A DNA stretch of 64,000 bases from assembly GCF_009796825.1 (NCBI RefSeq), contig NZ_CP047030.1, positions 3,346,501-3,410,500 of the forward strand, read 5' to 3'. A program made the translations under genes and the position numbers. Source of the DNA: Algibacter sp. L3A6 (lineage in GTDB: Bacteria > Bacteroidota > Bacteroidia > Flavobacteriales > Flavobacteriaceae). Every line of letters begins with the position of its first letter. The stretch's first letter is position 1. The notes below the pieces were generated by a model, which saw nothing but the letters and a program-made list of their open reading frames with translations, was not told where the DNA came from and searched no databases. This document shows, one piece after another, positions 45,041 through 53,362 of the stretch.

Positions 45041-45805
45041 GCTAATGCTCAAGGTTTAACGGCTATTGGGGATATTAATAACGATAATCGAATTGATTTA
45101 GTAGCATGCGACCCAGTATCGGATGATGGTGGTTCAAATAGGGGCGCTATTGATATATTGTTTTTAAATGATAGTTCTGAAGTTCTTAATGAAATTAGGG
45201 TAACCATTAGTTCAACACAAGGCAATTTTGGTGAAGGATTGCAAGATGGCGATGAATTTGGAGGAAGGGAAGTTGCTATGCTTGGAGATTTAGATAATGA
45301 TGGGACTATAGAGATGGCTGTAGGGGCATTTTTGTCTGACGGTGGTAAAGGTGCAATCTAGATACTTTCATTGGATGCAACAACACTAAATGTAGTTTCT
45401 AAAATTAAAATAACAGAAGGATTAAATGGTTTTACGGAAACACTTGATTTAGAAGAGAACCCCAATGGTACTTTTGGTGCGCAGTTTGGGCATGCTATGT
45501 GCGCAGCTGGGGATATTGATGGTGATGGGATAACAGATTTAGTTACGGGAGCCAATCAGCAGAATGAGGGTAATGGGTATATCTTATATCTAAATGCAGA
45601 TAAAACCGTAAGAACATTTGATAAAATCAGTGCAACTGAAGGAGATTTTGATTTAGTACTTGGTCCAGATGACCGTTTTGCACGTTCTATTTCTTATGTG
45701 GGAGATATAAAAGGAGACGGTTCTTTTGCAGTAAATTTTGGTGGTGGGGTTGGAATTGGTGGAACAGGTTCGCTTTATACACTTTTCTTTAGACCTATTG
45801 AGTAG
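45041..45805 (+). pseudogene. FG-GAP (integrin-alpha-like) repeat protein, truncated with an in-frame stop
   Basis: One open frame carries FG-GAP repeats with calcium-binding loops: DINNDNRIDLVACDP, DLDNDGTIEMAVG, DIDGDGITDLVTGAN and VGDIKGDGSFAVNF. The frame is joined directly to the right IS end, so the 5' part is gone. A TAG at 45359-45361 interrupts GGKGAI*ILSLD, where a Tyr codon would be expected, but the frame continues intact to TAG 45803. The whole would be a beta-propeller of an exported adhesin-like protein. It is dead by truncation and a nonsense mutation. The decay looks recent, as no frameshift occurs in 765 bp. Confidence 0.85.
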
Positions 45806-45945
45806 TTTAATATTTTTGGGTCTAATATTTTGAAGCGTTCTTCTATTTTACTTTTCAAAAAAAAATCTTAACTAAAAAAAATTTAATCGTAAGTATAAAT
45901 CTAAAGAAATCAATTTGATGAAAAAAAAATAAAAAACAGAGTAAA

Positions 45946-46536
45946 ATGGTAAGAACATTTTCAATAACAATAAAAAGTATAAGCATACTTATGCTTTTTA
46001 TTGTTATTATGAGTTGTAAAAAGGATGAAGAAAGTGAACCTGAAGTAGTGATTGAGTTGAATGCTCCTATTATTCAAACTCCGGCACCGCTTATTCACCT
46101 TGCAGATAACCTTGATGAACAAGATGAATTAGGATGGTGTATTGACACGCAAGGCAATGGCTTCGCTGAAAACCTTCATGCCCATTCTTGTAAACCAGAT
46201 GGTGGTGATGTTCAATTTTATTATAATTAAGAAACTAATCAAATTTGTTCAGCAGAATATGTTGATTTTTGTATTGAAATGACTGGAGGTCCCATGGAGG
46301 CGATGACTTTAAGCCTAGTTGATAGTGACCCTAGCTCATCTGAGCAGAAGTTTATTTATGATGATGAAAGCGGCGAGTTTAGACCAGATGGTAACAATAA
46401 TCTCTGCCTTGCTGCCGGTATTACAAGTGCCAGTGCCGGGATATATATGTCACGTACATTAACATTAGAGCTTATTTCTAATACTGACGTAAGTTTAAAA
46501 AAATGGGTTATTGTAAGTACGGAGTCAACGGATTAG
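45946..46536 (+). pseudogene. lipoprotein with lectin-like (ricin-type?) domain, interrupted by a stop
   Basis: The frame starts with a lipoprotein signal (MLFIVIMSCKKDEES, Cys24). The domain that follows has GWCIDTQGNGFAENLHAHSC, then CSAEYVDFCIEM, then NNNLCLAAG and LKKWVIV, a pattern with repeated C-[IL]-D/A blocks that suggests a ricin-type beta-trefoil. A TAA at 46228-46230 splits it after VQFYYN, but the same frame continues to 46536. Without the stop the product would be 196 residues. It is probably the partner of the FG-GAP pseudogene upstream and decayed with it. Confidence 0.75.
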
Positions 46537-46624
46537 TTCTGTTTTAACGTAAGTTTATGTTTTTTGAGAATATTTACTTAAAGAAATACTAACCTGTAAT
46601 TAGTCGAACCTTAAAAATCCCATT

Positions 46625-46797
46625 TCATTTGAATTTGCAAAGAAAACAATCTCCTAAATTAATTTCGAGGAGTTGAAAAATTTTCCAAAAAGATGATTTC
46701 CATTTGTTCATCATCCTTTTAAAATTAAATCCTGCAGCCGCAAGCATAATATTGATGTTATCGCCCACTATTCCCTTGTAAAAGTTGCGGTTTAATC
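46625..46797 (-). mobile_element. IS5-family transposase, C-terminal remnant
   Basis: Translation of the minus strand gives RLNRNFYKGIVGDNINIMLA then AAGFNFKRMMNKWKSSFWKI, ending at TGA 46625. This is the C-terminal end of flavobacterial IS5-family transposases (RNFxKGxxGDxINxMLAAAxFNFK). Further upstream, GEEGLFETD is in another frame and no longer complete, so only a fragment remains. The catalytic region is absent. It marks a second insertion event next to the IS3 element. Confidence 0.75.
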
Positions 46798-46972
46798 TGT
46801 TTCAAAAAGACCTTCCTCGCCCCAAAAAATAGAACATCTATACTTTAATAAAGATATTATTAAACTTTATCAGATACGACAAAACCGTTTTTTATAAGTT
46901 TTTAATGAAATTTCAACGTGTTCCTAAAATTAAAATGAGTTTATAGATTATAAAAAGGCATGAGATTTTATT

Positions 46973-47992
46973 CTAATGGAGTTTTGTTGTATTGGTATTT
47001 GTTAAAAATGATTCTAATTTATCAACCATATCTGTACTACCACAAAAAAACGGCACTCTTTGATGTATTTCTGAAGGTTTCATGTCCAATATACGTTGAG
47101 CACCATTTGTTGCTTTTCCACCAGCTTGTTCTGCCAAAAGAGCAATAGGATTTGCTTCGTAAAGTAATCTTAGTTTACCATCTTTATTCTTAGAGCAATT
47201 AGGGTACATATATATACCGCCCTTGAGCATGTTTCTATGGAAATCTGAAACCATAGAACCAATATATCGTGCAGAATAAGGGCGGTCTTCTTCATCTTTT
47301 TGACAATATTTAATATAATCTTTCACACCTTGTGGGAAATGGGAATAGTTTCCTTCATTTACAGAATAAATATTTCCTTTTTTCGGAATTTGAATATTGG
47401 CATGTGATAAATAGAAAGATCCTATTGCAGGGTTTAGCGTAAAACCATTTACACCATTACCTGTTGTATATACTAACATGGTTGATGTACCATAAACAAT
47501 ATATCCTGCAGCAACTTGTAAACTTCCTGGTTGTAAAAAATCTTCAAGTTGAACTGGTGTTCCAATTGCGCTAACTCTTCTGAAAATTGAGAAAATAGTA
47601 CCTACCGATACGTTTACATCAATATTCGAAGATCCGTCTAAAGGATCCATCAGAACTACATATTTACCTTTATTAGTTTTGTCACTACCACATATTGATA
47701 TGAATTCATCATTTTCTTCTGAAACAATTCCGCAAGCAATATCCCGTTTGGTTATTGAGTGGATAAATTTATCATTGGCAAACACATCTAGTTTTTGTTG
47801 ATTTTCACCTTGAACGTTTACCTCGCCTGCACCGCCAATAATATCAACTAATCCTGCTTTGTTCACTTCGTGGTTTACCATTTTAGCAGCAAGCCTAATG
47901 CCGTTTAACAATTTTGATAGTTCGCCAGACGAATATTGGAAAGCAGATTGGTTTTCAATAATAAATTCTCCTAATGTCATGTGTGTGCTCAT
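46973..47992 (-). CDS. fbp: fructose-1,6-bisphosphatase class I
   Basis: The 339-residue enzyme removes the 1-phosphate from fructose-1,6-bisphosphate, the committed step of gluconeogenesis. Visible motifs: metal site VLMDPLDGSSNIDVNVSVG, active-site IYMYPN and LRLLYEANPIALLAEQAGG near the C-terminus. Length fits class I enzymes. It starts 35 bp after the fucose-kinase gene on the same strand and closes the leftward operon. DHAP made by the aldolase of this operon would be turned to hexose phosphate by this enzyme, which fits gluconeogenic growth on fucose. Regulation would follow the operon. Confidence 0.95.
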   Translation of the reverse strand: MSTHMTLGEFIIENQSAFQYSSGELSKLLNGIRLAAKMVNHEVNKAGLVDIIGGAGEVNVQGENQQKLDVFANDKFIHSITKRDIACGIVSEENDEFISICGSDKTNKGKYVVLMDPLDGSSNIDVNVSVGTIFSIFRRVSAIGTPVQLEDFLQPGSLQVAAGYIVYGTSTMLVYTTGNGVNGFTLNPAIGSFYLSHANIQIPKKGNIYSVNEGNYSHFPQGVKDYIKYCQKDEEDRPYSARYIGSMVSDFHRNMLKGGIYMYPNCSKNKDGKLRLLYEANPIALLAEQAGGKATNGAQRILDMKPSEIHQRVPFFCGSTDMVDKLESFLTNTNTTKLH

Positions 47993-48027
47993 AGTTCTGT
48001 GTTTTTAGATGTGTGTCAAATTGTTTA

Positions 48028-49341
48028 TTATAAATAGTCCTTCATTAACATGGCAGCACCTAGCGCACTGGCGTTTTTTCCTTTCGGAAATTTAATTTTT
48101 TGATTAGGCATCATTAAAGATAGAAACTCTACAAATATTTCATTCCTATTAAACCCGCCTGAAATATAGACCTCTTTAAGGTTGTTATTATGGTCTAAAA
48201 CATGTTGAATTCCTTTGTAAACACGATTTGAAATCTCAAAAATTAATTGATAATAAGCCACTTCGTAATTATGGTATTTGTCTATATTATTTAAGTTTCC
48301 TTTGAAGTCTTTAGGGATGCCCTTTGGGAAAAACACATTATTGTTTTTATTAAAAGTGTTTAAACATAATTGTTTGTTAAGCTCCATGTTTAAATAATGT
48401 TCTTCATCAACACCAAAATGTTCACTTATTGCAATGGCATTAATCTCATGGACATGCCCTAAAAATTGCATTGAAGATTTTATTTGTTTTTTATCAGGTG
48501 TCATAAAGCACAAACAATCATTATTTAATTGGTTGGTTGTTAGGGTTTCTTTGCTAAAAGGATTCATACAAATAATCCATGTACCTGTAGATAATAATAC
48601 AAATTCCTTCTTGGAATTTTTATTGTCTTCTAATAAAGGAATGATAGATGAAGAACTGTCGTGTAAGCCTTTGCCAACTGCAATTTCTTGTCCGTTAACT
48701 ATAGATAAAGCGGCGTTTTTTCCAGGTTTAGGTTCGGGTAATGATATGTTTTCGTTCTCTAACCAGTTGTGGTATTTCATTGTGTCGAAATCCCAAATGG
48801 CAGTGTGTGCACCAACTGAAGTGAAATCGGCAGTTAGCTTGTTTGAGAATAAATAACTTAAATATTGTGGATAATGTAAAATGGTTTTTACTTTAGACCA
48901 AAACTGAGGCTTGCATTGTTTTAACCAATATATCTGAAGTCCAGAATTCAGCATACCATATGCAGGTGAACCTGTTTTTCTGGAGAATTCTTCAACACCG
49001 TTATTAGTTTCATAAAACGGACTGAAATTAATATCTAAAGGTTTTAAATAGTTGTAAAGCGGCGTGATTCTTTTTCCGTCTTCATCTAGATATACCAAAG
49101 TGGCACCATGGGTTGAAAAGTTAATGGCCTTTATGGTAAACTCATTTTTACCTTGGATAGTTTCAATTTCTTTTTTTATCCAGGTTTCAATAGCTTCAAC
49201 ATTATCGCAAGGATAACCATCATCGTCTACACATTCTTCAAAACGAATTGAGTTTGTATAAACAACTATAAAATCCTTGTCAAATAAAAATATTTTTTTG
49301 TTGGTTTTTCCAATATCAAAAACAGCTATAACATTTTTCAT
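48028..49341 (-). CDS. fucK: FGGY-family carbohydrate kinase, likely L-fuculokinase
   Basis: The 437-residue protein has the FGGY two-domain sugar kinase fold: AVFDIGKTNKKIFLFD at the N-terminus (first phosphate motif), INFSTHGATLVYLDEDGK, LLSTGTWIICMNPF (phosphate 2), and VYISGGFNRNEIFVEFLSLM near the C-terminus (adenosine motif). It lies between fucI and fbp on the same strand, so it should phosphorylate L-fuculose to L-fuculose-1-phosphate. It is shorter than E. coli FucK (about 470), and the family also includes rhamnulokinase, so identity rests on the FucI neighbour. Confidence 0.84.
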   Translation of the reverse strand: MKNVIAVFDIGKTNKKIFLFDKDFIVVYTNSIRFEECVDDDGYPCDNVEAIETWIKKEIETIQGKNEFTIKAINFSTHGATLVYLDEDGKRITPLYNYLKPLDINFSPFYETNNGVEEFSRKTGSPAYGMLNSGLQIYWLKQCKPQFWSKVKTILHYPQYLSYLFSNKLTADFTSVGAHTAIWDFDTMKYHNWLENENISLPEPKPGKNAALSIVNGQEIAVGKGLHDSSSSIIPLLEDNKNSKKEFVLLSTGTWIICMNPFSKETLTTNQLNNDCLCFMTPDKKQIKSSMQFLGHVHEINAIAISEHFGVDEEHYLNMELNKQLCLNTFNKNNNVFFPKGIPKDFKGNLNNIDKYHNYEVAYYQLIFEISNRVYKGIQHVLDHNNNLKEVYISGGFNRNEIFVEFLSLMMPNQKIKFPKGKNASALGAAMLMKDYL

Positions 49342-49508
49342 TTTTTTTTTTAGTTTAAGTTTAGATAGGATAATACCTCCCTTTTATTCATTTTTTAATT
49401 TGACTAAAAGGGAGGTTGTTTAAGTAAATCGAAAAACGGAATAGATGATTGAAATGAATGACTAGCTCAAAAAAAATATTACATATTCCGGTTTTCTATT
49501 ACTTTGTG

Positions 49509-51296
49509 TTATGATTTAAAACCGTAAAGTGGTCCGTAAGTTTCGCAAGCTTTATAATCTGCAGATTCAAGGTTTTCTCCAAAAGCAGACCATGCACTTG
49601 GACGAAAAACATCTTCGTCAGAAACATTATGCATATTTACTGGTATTCTTAATAAAGAAGCCAATGAAATTAAATCTGCACCTATATGTCCTACAGAAAT
49701 AGCACCATGGTTTGCGCCCCATTTAGCCATTACAGAATAAGCATCCTTAAAGAAACCTTTTCCTGTAACTCTTGGTACAAACCAGGTTGTTGGCCATGTT
49801 GGGTTTGTTCTTTCGTCTAAAACAGTATGAATATCTTCAGGTAATTCGACGCTCCAACCCTCAACTATTTGTAATACAGGGCCAATACCTTTTACCAAAT
49901 TAATTCTGCACATGGTTAGTGGCATAGTTCCTTTGGTTTTAAATTGAGAAGAAAATCCTCCACCTCTAAAATATTCAGCAATAGCAGCTGGCCATTTAGT
50001 ATGGTTTAAACATTTTTTGGCTTCTTCTTCCGTAATATCCCAATATGGTTTCATTGTAGGGTTGCCAGCTGCATCTGTTTGTTGCGCAGTAGCATCTAAA
50101 GTTGTAGAACCAGAATTAATCAAATGTATTATGCCATTTTTAGCAATACCGGTTAATTTTTTACCTGTAACACGTTCAACAGATTCTGGACTCCAATAGG
50201 TTCTTACATCTGAGAATATTTGAGCCGTATTGGTTAATAAATGTCCGAATAGCATAGAAATTGCATTTAGGCAATCATTTTCTGTTGCAAAAATAAAGGC
50301 TTGCCGAATTCCATTCCAATCGAAAGAAGAATTTAAAATAGATTCTGTAAAATCTGCATTTGGTTGGTAATCTGTCCATTGACGTTGTCCTTGGAAACCA
50401 CCCATAATAGCATTCCTTCCTTTAGATTCTTCTCCAAAACCAAGTTCTTTTAATTTTGGGTTTCCAATCATTAAATCACGACATATAAGTGTCATTTTAA
50501 TAACCTTTTCCCATTCTTTTTCTTTAACCTCGGCCGATTTTTGAGCTTCAGGACTGTTCCAGTCTTTACCTTCTTCACAGTTTTCTTTAGTCCAAGCTAG
50601 TGCTTTTTCGTATTCATCTTTATCGTAGATACCTTCGTCGATTCTGCGTAATAACTCAATAGATTCTACAAATTCTGCACGAACACCAAAATAATCTTGT
50701 AAAAAGTTAACATCAACCATAGAGCCAGCAATTCCCATAGAACTGTAGCCAATTGATAAATATGATTTACCTTTCATTTGTGCAACTGCAAGTCCAGCTT
50801 TTGCAAAACGCAATAATTTTTCTTCAACATCATTAGGGATGCTCATATCTCCTGCATCTTGAACCTCTCTACCGTAAATTCCAAATGCAGGTAAGCCTTT
50901 TTGTGAATATCCCGCTAAAGCTGCAGCTAGATACACAGCACCTGGTCTTTCAGTTCCGTTAAAACCCCAAACAGCTTTTGGCATTAAAGGGTCGGTATCC
51001 ATAACTTCGGTGCCGTAACACCAGCAAGGTGTAACGGTTAAAGAAACTTCAACACCTTCTCTTTTAAATTTATCTGCACAAGCAGCAGCATCAGCAACAC
51101 CACCAATTGTGGTATCGGCGATAACACATTCTACTTTTTCACCACTAGGGAAACGTAAATTATCTTCAATGAGTTTGGCTGCGGCCTTTGCCATATCCAT
51201 ACATTGATCTTCTAACGATTCTCTAACTCCAAGTTCACGTCCATCAATTACTGGACGAATTCCAATTTTAGGTAATCTTCCTATTAATCTATTCAT
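49509..51296 (-). CDS. fucI: L-fucose isomerase
   Basis: The 595-residue enzyme converts L-fucose to L-fuculose (and D-arabinose to D-ribulose) with Mn2+. Length fits the about 590-residue hexameric FucI. Typical segments are visible: GIRPVIDGRELGVRESLEDQ at the start, VTPCWCYGTEVMD, AVWGFNGTERPGAVYLAAAL and SIGYSSMGIAGSMVDVNF. The near-perfect family identity of these makes this the most specific gene of the locus: it fixes the pathway as fucose rather than rhamnose. It lies 27 bp after the aldolase gene and 167 bp before the kinase. Confidence 0.96.
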   Translation of the reverse strand: MNRLIGRLPKIGIRPVIDGRELGVRESLEDQCMDMAKAAAKLIEDNLRFPSGEKVECVIADTTIGGVADAAACADKFKREGVEVSLTVTPCWCYGTEVMDTDPLMPKAVWGFNGTERPGAVYLAAALAGYSQKGLPAFGIYGREVQDAGDMSIPNDVEEKLLRFAKAGLAVAQMKGKSYLSIGYSSMGIAGSMVDVNFLQDYFGVRAEFVESIELLRRIDEGIYDKDEYEKALAWTKENCEEGKDWNSPEAQKSAEVKEKEWEKVIKMTLICRDLMIGNPKLKELGFGEESKGRNAIMGGFQGQRQWTDYQPNADFTESILNSSFDWNGIRQAFIFATENDCLNAISMLFGHLLTNTAQIFSDVRTYWSPESVERVTGKKLTGIAKNGIIHLINSGSTTLDATAQQTDAAGNPTMKPYWDITEEEAKKCLNHTKWPAAIAEYFRGGGFSSQFKTKGTMPLTMCRINLVKGIGPVLQIVEGWSVELPEDIHTVLDERTNPTWPTTWFVPRVTGKGFFKDAYSVMAKWGANHGAISVGHIGADLISLASLLRIPVNMHNVSDEDVFRPSAWSAFGENLESADYKACETYGPLYGFKS

Positions 51297-51323
51297 TGTT
51301 AGTTTGTTTAGTTTATTAGTGGT

Positions 51324-52118
51324 TTATGTGAATTGCTCTAATTCTATTAATTGCTCATTAGAAAGGCCAGCTGGTTTAAATCCTGCAGCCCAGCACATCA
51401 TTAACATTTTAGCACCTTTATTTGCTACATCTAAAAAGTCCCAAGCTTTCATAACATCTGGTGCAGTTGAAGTTGCTCCATGTTTTTCCCAAAGAGATAC
51501 ATTTCTAGTTTTAAAAGCCTCAATTGTTACATCTGCCAGTGCGGCAGTACTAGATAAAGCATAAGGTGTACAGTGAATTCCTTTTGGAACAAATACTTTT
51601 ACCTCTGGGCACATCATCCAAATTTGTCTGTTTAATTCTTCTTCATTATCAAATAATTCATGATGACTCATGCATATTAATTCTAAAGGGTGCGTATGAA
51701 CAACGGCTAAATTCTCTGGGTTATGTATACTGTTGAATAAATGAATACTAGAATGAGAAATTAACTCGCAAGTCGGTCCAAAATTTTCTCTCTTTCCTCC
51801 CCAAACAATAGAGTAGCCAGTGGCATCATCATTAATTAAAAGAATACAAGAAACACTTTCTAAGTTATCTACTAAATCTCTTAAGTAGCAACCAGTACCA
51901 GTAATAAAAAGTACAAAACCTGCTGCTCCCTTAGGAAATTCAAAAGGTCTTTCAGTACCTATACCTTTTAAATCTTCTTTGTTAAAAAAAGATGTTAAAT
52001 TCATAGAAATATTCCCAGCATTTCTTTCAGCCCATTCACGTTGCCATAAATAACCAGCAACAGTTGAGATTTGTTTTAGTTCTTTTTGTACTTCTACAGG
52101 AAGTTTTATATCGCTCAT
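51324..52118 (-). CDS. class II aldolase (fuculose/rhamnulose-1-phosphate aldolase)
   Basis: The 264-residue enzyme has the class II aldolase pattern: ERNAGNISMNL at the N-terminus (phosphate binding), zinc ligands H141 and H143 in VVHTHPLE and H213 in EKHGATS, and catalytic E118 in CELISHSS. Length (264) fits RhaD-type enzymes better than the about 215 residues of E. coli FucA, but the context is a fucose operon, so its substrate is expected to be L-fuculose-1-phosphate. Both aldolases give DHAP and L-lactaldehyde. It is the first gene of the leftward operon; the upstream control region holds a 23-bp motif shared with aldA. Confidence 0.88.
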   Translation of the reverse strand: MSDIKLPVEVQKELKQISTVAGYLWQREWAERNAGNISMNLTSFFNKEDLKGIGTERPFEFPKGAAGFVLFITGTGCYLRDLVDNLESVSCILLINDDATGYSIVWGGKRENFGPTCELISHSSIHLFNSIHNPENLAVVHTHPLELICMSHHELFDNEEELNRQIWMMCPEVKVFVPKGIHCTPYALSSTAALADVTIEAFKTRNVSLWEKHGATSTAPDVMKAWDFLDVANKGAKMLMMCWAAGFKPAGLSNEQLIELEQFT

Positions 52119-52199
52119 AAAAAAAATATTATTTAAATTATTCTTAGGGTGTAAAATTATAGTATGTAATAAGAAAAAAGAATATTTAAAATCTGTATA

Positions 52200-52222
52200 T
52201 TTATGTATAATTTAAACATGAT
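52200..52222 (+). promoter_or_regulatory. candidate AraC (FucR) operator, divergent promoter
   Basis: The 23-bp motif (core TTTATGTATAATTTAAAC) is repeated exactly, inverted, at 53173-53195. Here it sits 6 bp before the regulator's start and 82 bp upstream of the aldolase start, where it could repress the regulator and activate the leftward operon. Confidence 0.65.
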
Positions 52223-52228
52223 TTAAAA

Positions 52229-53131
52229 ATGAAATTTGTAAACAATGTTGAGTTAGGAGATCCTTCAACTAAAAACCAAAACTTTATAGATATTAGAGTA
52301 AAGCTTTTATGTTGTAGATATTGGTATTTGGATTTGTGGGATTGTCATGATATGGTATTTCCTTTTTGGCGGATTTATTGGAATAAAAATGAAGGAGGAC
52401 AACTCAAGTTACAGGATAGTGTTTATGAAATGACATCTGATTTTTTATATATTATTTCTCCTTTTACATCCTTTTCAACAAGGTATTTAAAACACCATAA
52501 GTATGATTCTGGAATTCATGTTTCTGGTAAAAACCTATCTGAAAAGCATAATATGGATTATTATGAAAACAAATATCTTATTCACTTTTTTACACATTTT
52601 AATATTGGAACACCATTTGATAATGTGTTTCCAGGGATTTTTAAAATAGAACTTACGGAGCATCTTAAAGAACGATTGGTTTATTTGACGGGAAGATTAA
52701 AGGTTGAAAATCATGATTTTAAGTTGACTTTTAATTTGAAACTACAAGCTTTTATTAAGGAGGCAATTTCTAATATTGGTGCAGAGTTGTGGAAAACTAT
52801 AAATATTGATAGTCGAGTATTAACTGTGCATCGCTATATCGAAGCGAACATTGGAAACAAATTAAAGAATGCTGAATTGGCTGCTCTTGTAAATATGGCT
52901 CCTAATTCGTTTGCTAGATTATTTAAAGATGAAATGAATATCACCCTGCATAATTTTATTCAAAACAGAAAAATAGCAAAAGCATGTGAGATTTTTGAAC
53001 ATACTGATGAAAGCATAGAGAGTATTTCTTATAGTTTAGGTTTTTCAGACCGGTATCATTTTTCTAGAGTGTTTAAGTCAATAACTAGTATTTCACCTGC
53101 ACTTTATAAATCTGGCCGCTATACTTCTTAA
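52229..53131 (+). CDS. AraC-family transcriptional regulator (probable fucose regulator)
   Basis: The 300-residue protein has an N-terminal sensing part (about 1-190, with WYLDLWDCHDMVFPFWRIYW) and a C-terminal double HTH (about 205-298; LKNAELAALVNMAPNSFARL, IAKACEIFEHTDESIESISY, LGFSDRYHFSRVFKSITSIS). It is divergent from the aldolase-fucI-fucK-fbp operon and faces aldA. Its own promoter and the aldA promoter carry the same 23-bp motif, the likely binding site. Fucose, fuculose or fuculose-1-phosphate is the plausible inducer, as for FucR of enteric bacteria (a DeoR protein) and other fucose regulators, but this is inferred. Confidence 0.87.
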   Translation: MKFVNNVELGDPSTKNQNFIDIRVKLLCCRYWYLDLWDCHDMVFPFWRIYWNKNEGGQLKLQDSVYEMTSDFLYIISPFTSFSTRYLKHHKYDSGIHVSGKNLSEKHNMDYYENKYLIHFFTHFNIGTPFDNVFPGIFKIELTEHLKERLVYLTGRLKVENHDFKLTFNLKLQAFIKEAISNIGAELWKTINIDSRVLTVHRYIEANIGNKLKNAELAALVNMAPNSFARLFKDEMNITLHNFIQNRKIAKACEIFEHTDESIESISYSLGFSDRYHFSRVFKSITSISPALYKSGRYTS

Positions 53132-53150
53132 ATTTTAAGTAAAGTTATTT

Positions 53151-53202
53151 ATTCTAGTTTATGTATAATTCTATCATGTTTAAATTATACATAAACTAGA
53201 AT
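53151..53202. promoter_or_regulatory. candidate AraC operator before aldA (inverted repeat)
   Basis: A perfect 20-bp inverted repeat (53151-53170 and 53183-53202; arm ATTCTAGTTTATGTATAATT) with a 12-bp spacer. Its right part contains the inverse of the motif at 52200-52222. No T-run follows, which argues against a terminator. It ends 33 bp before the aldA -7 box, a good place for an activator. Confidence 0.65.
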
Positions 53203-53235
53203 GATATGGATAAATATTTTATTAGACTTGTGCTG

Positions 53236-53243
53236 TAATTTTG
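53236..53243 (+). promoter_or_regulatory. -7 box of aldA
   Basis: TAATTTTG matches TAnnTTTG exactly and lies 33 bp past the inverted repeat. Transcription would start near 53250, leaving a leader of about 110 nt. No clear -33 TTG is at the ideal spacing, as is usual for activator-dependent promoters. Confidence 0.45.
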
Positions 53244-53362
53244 TAATCTAACACGTGAACTTTATTAAAACAGAATGTTTTTAAATTTAAATACGTGTTG
53301 CATTAAAATCAGCAAAAAGAAATTTCTTTTTTGTTATTAACTAAACTAAATACACCATTATT

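Noticed and set aside
53151..53202. Rho-independent terminator of the AraC gene
   Set aside because: The stem is perfect but no T-run follows, the arms are AT-rich, and 23 bp of it recur in the divergent promoter, which fits an operator better.
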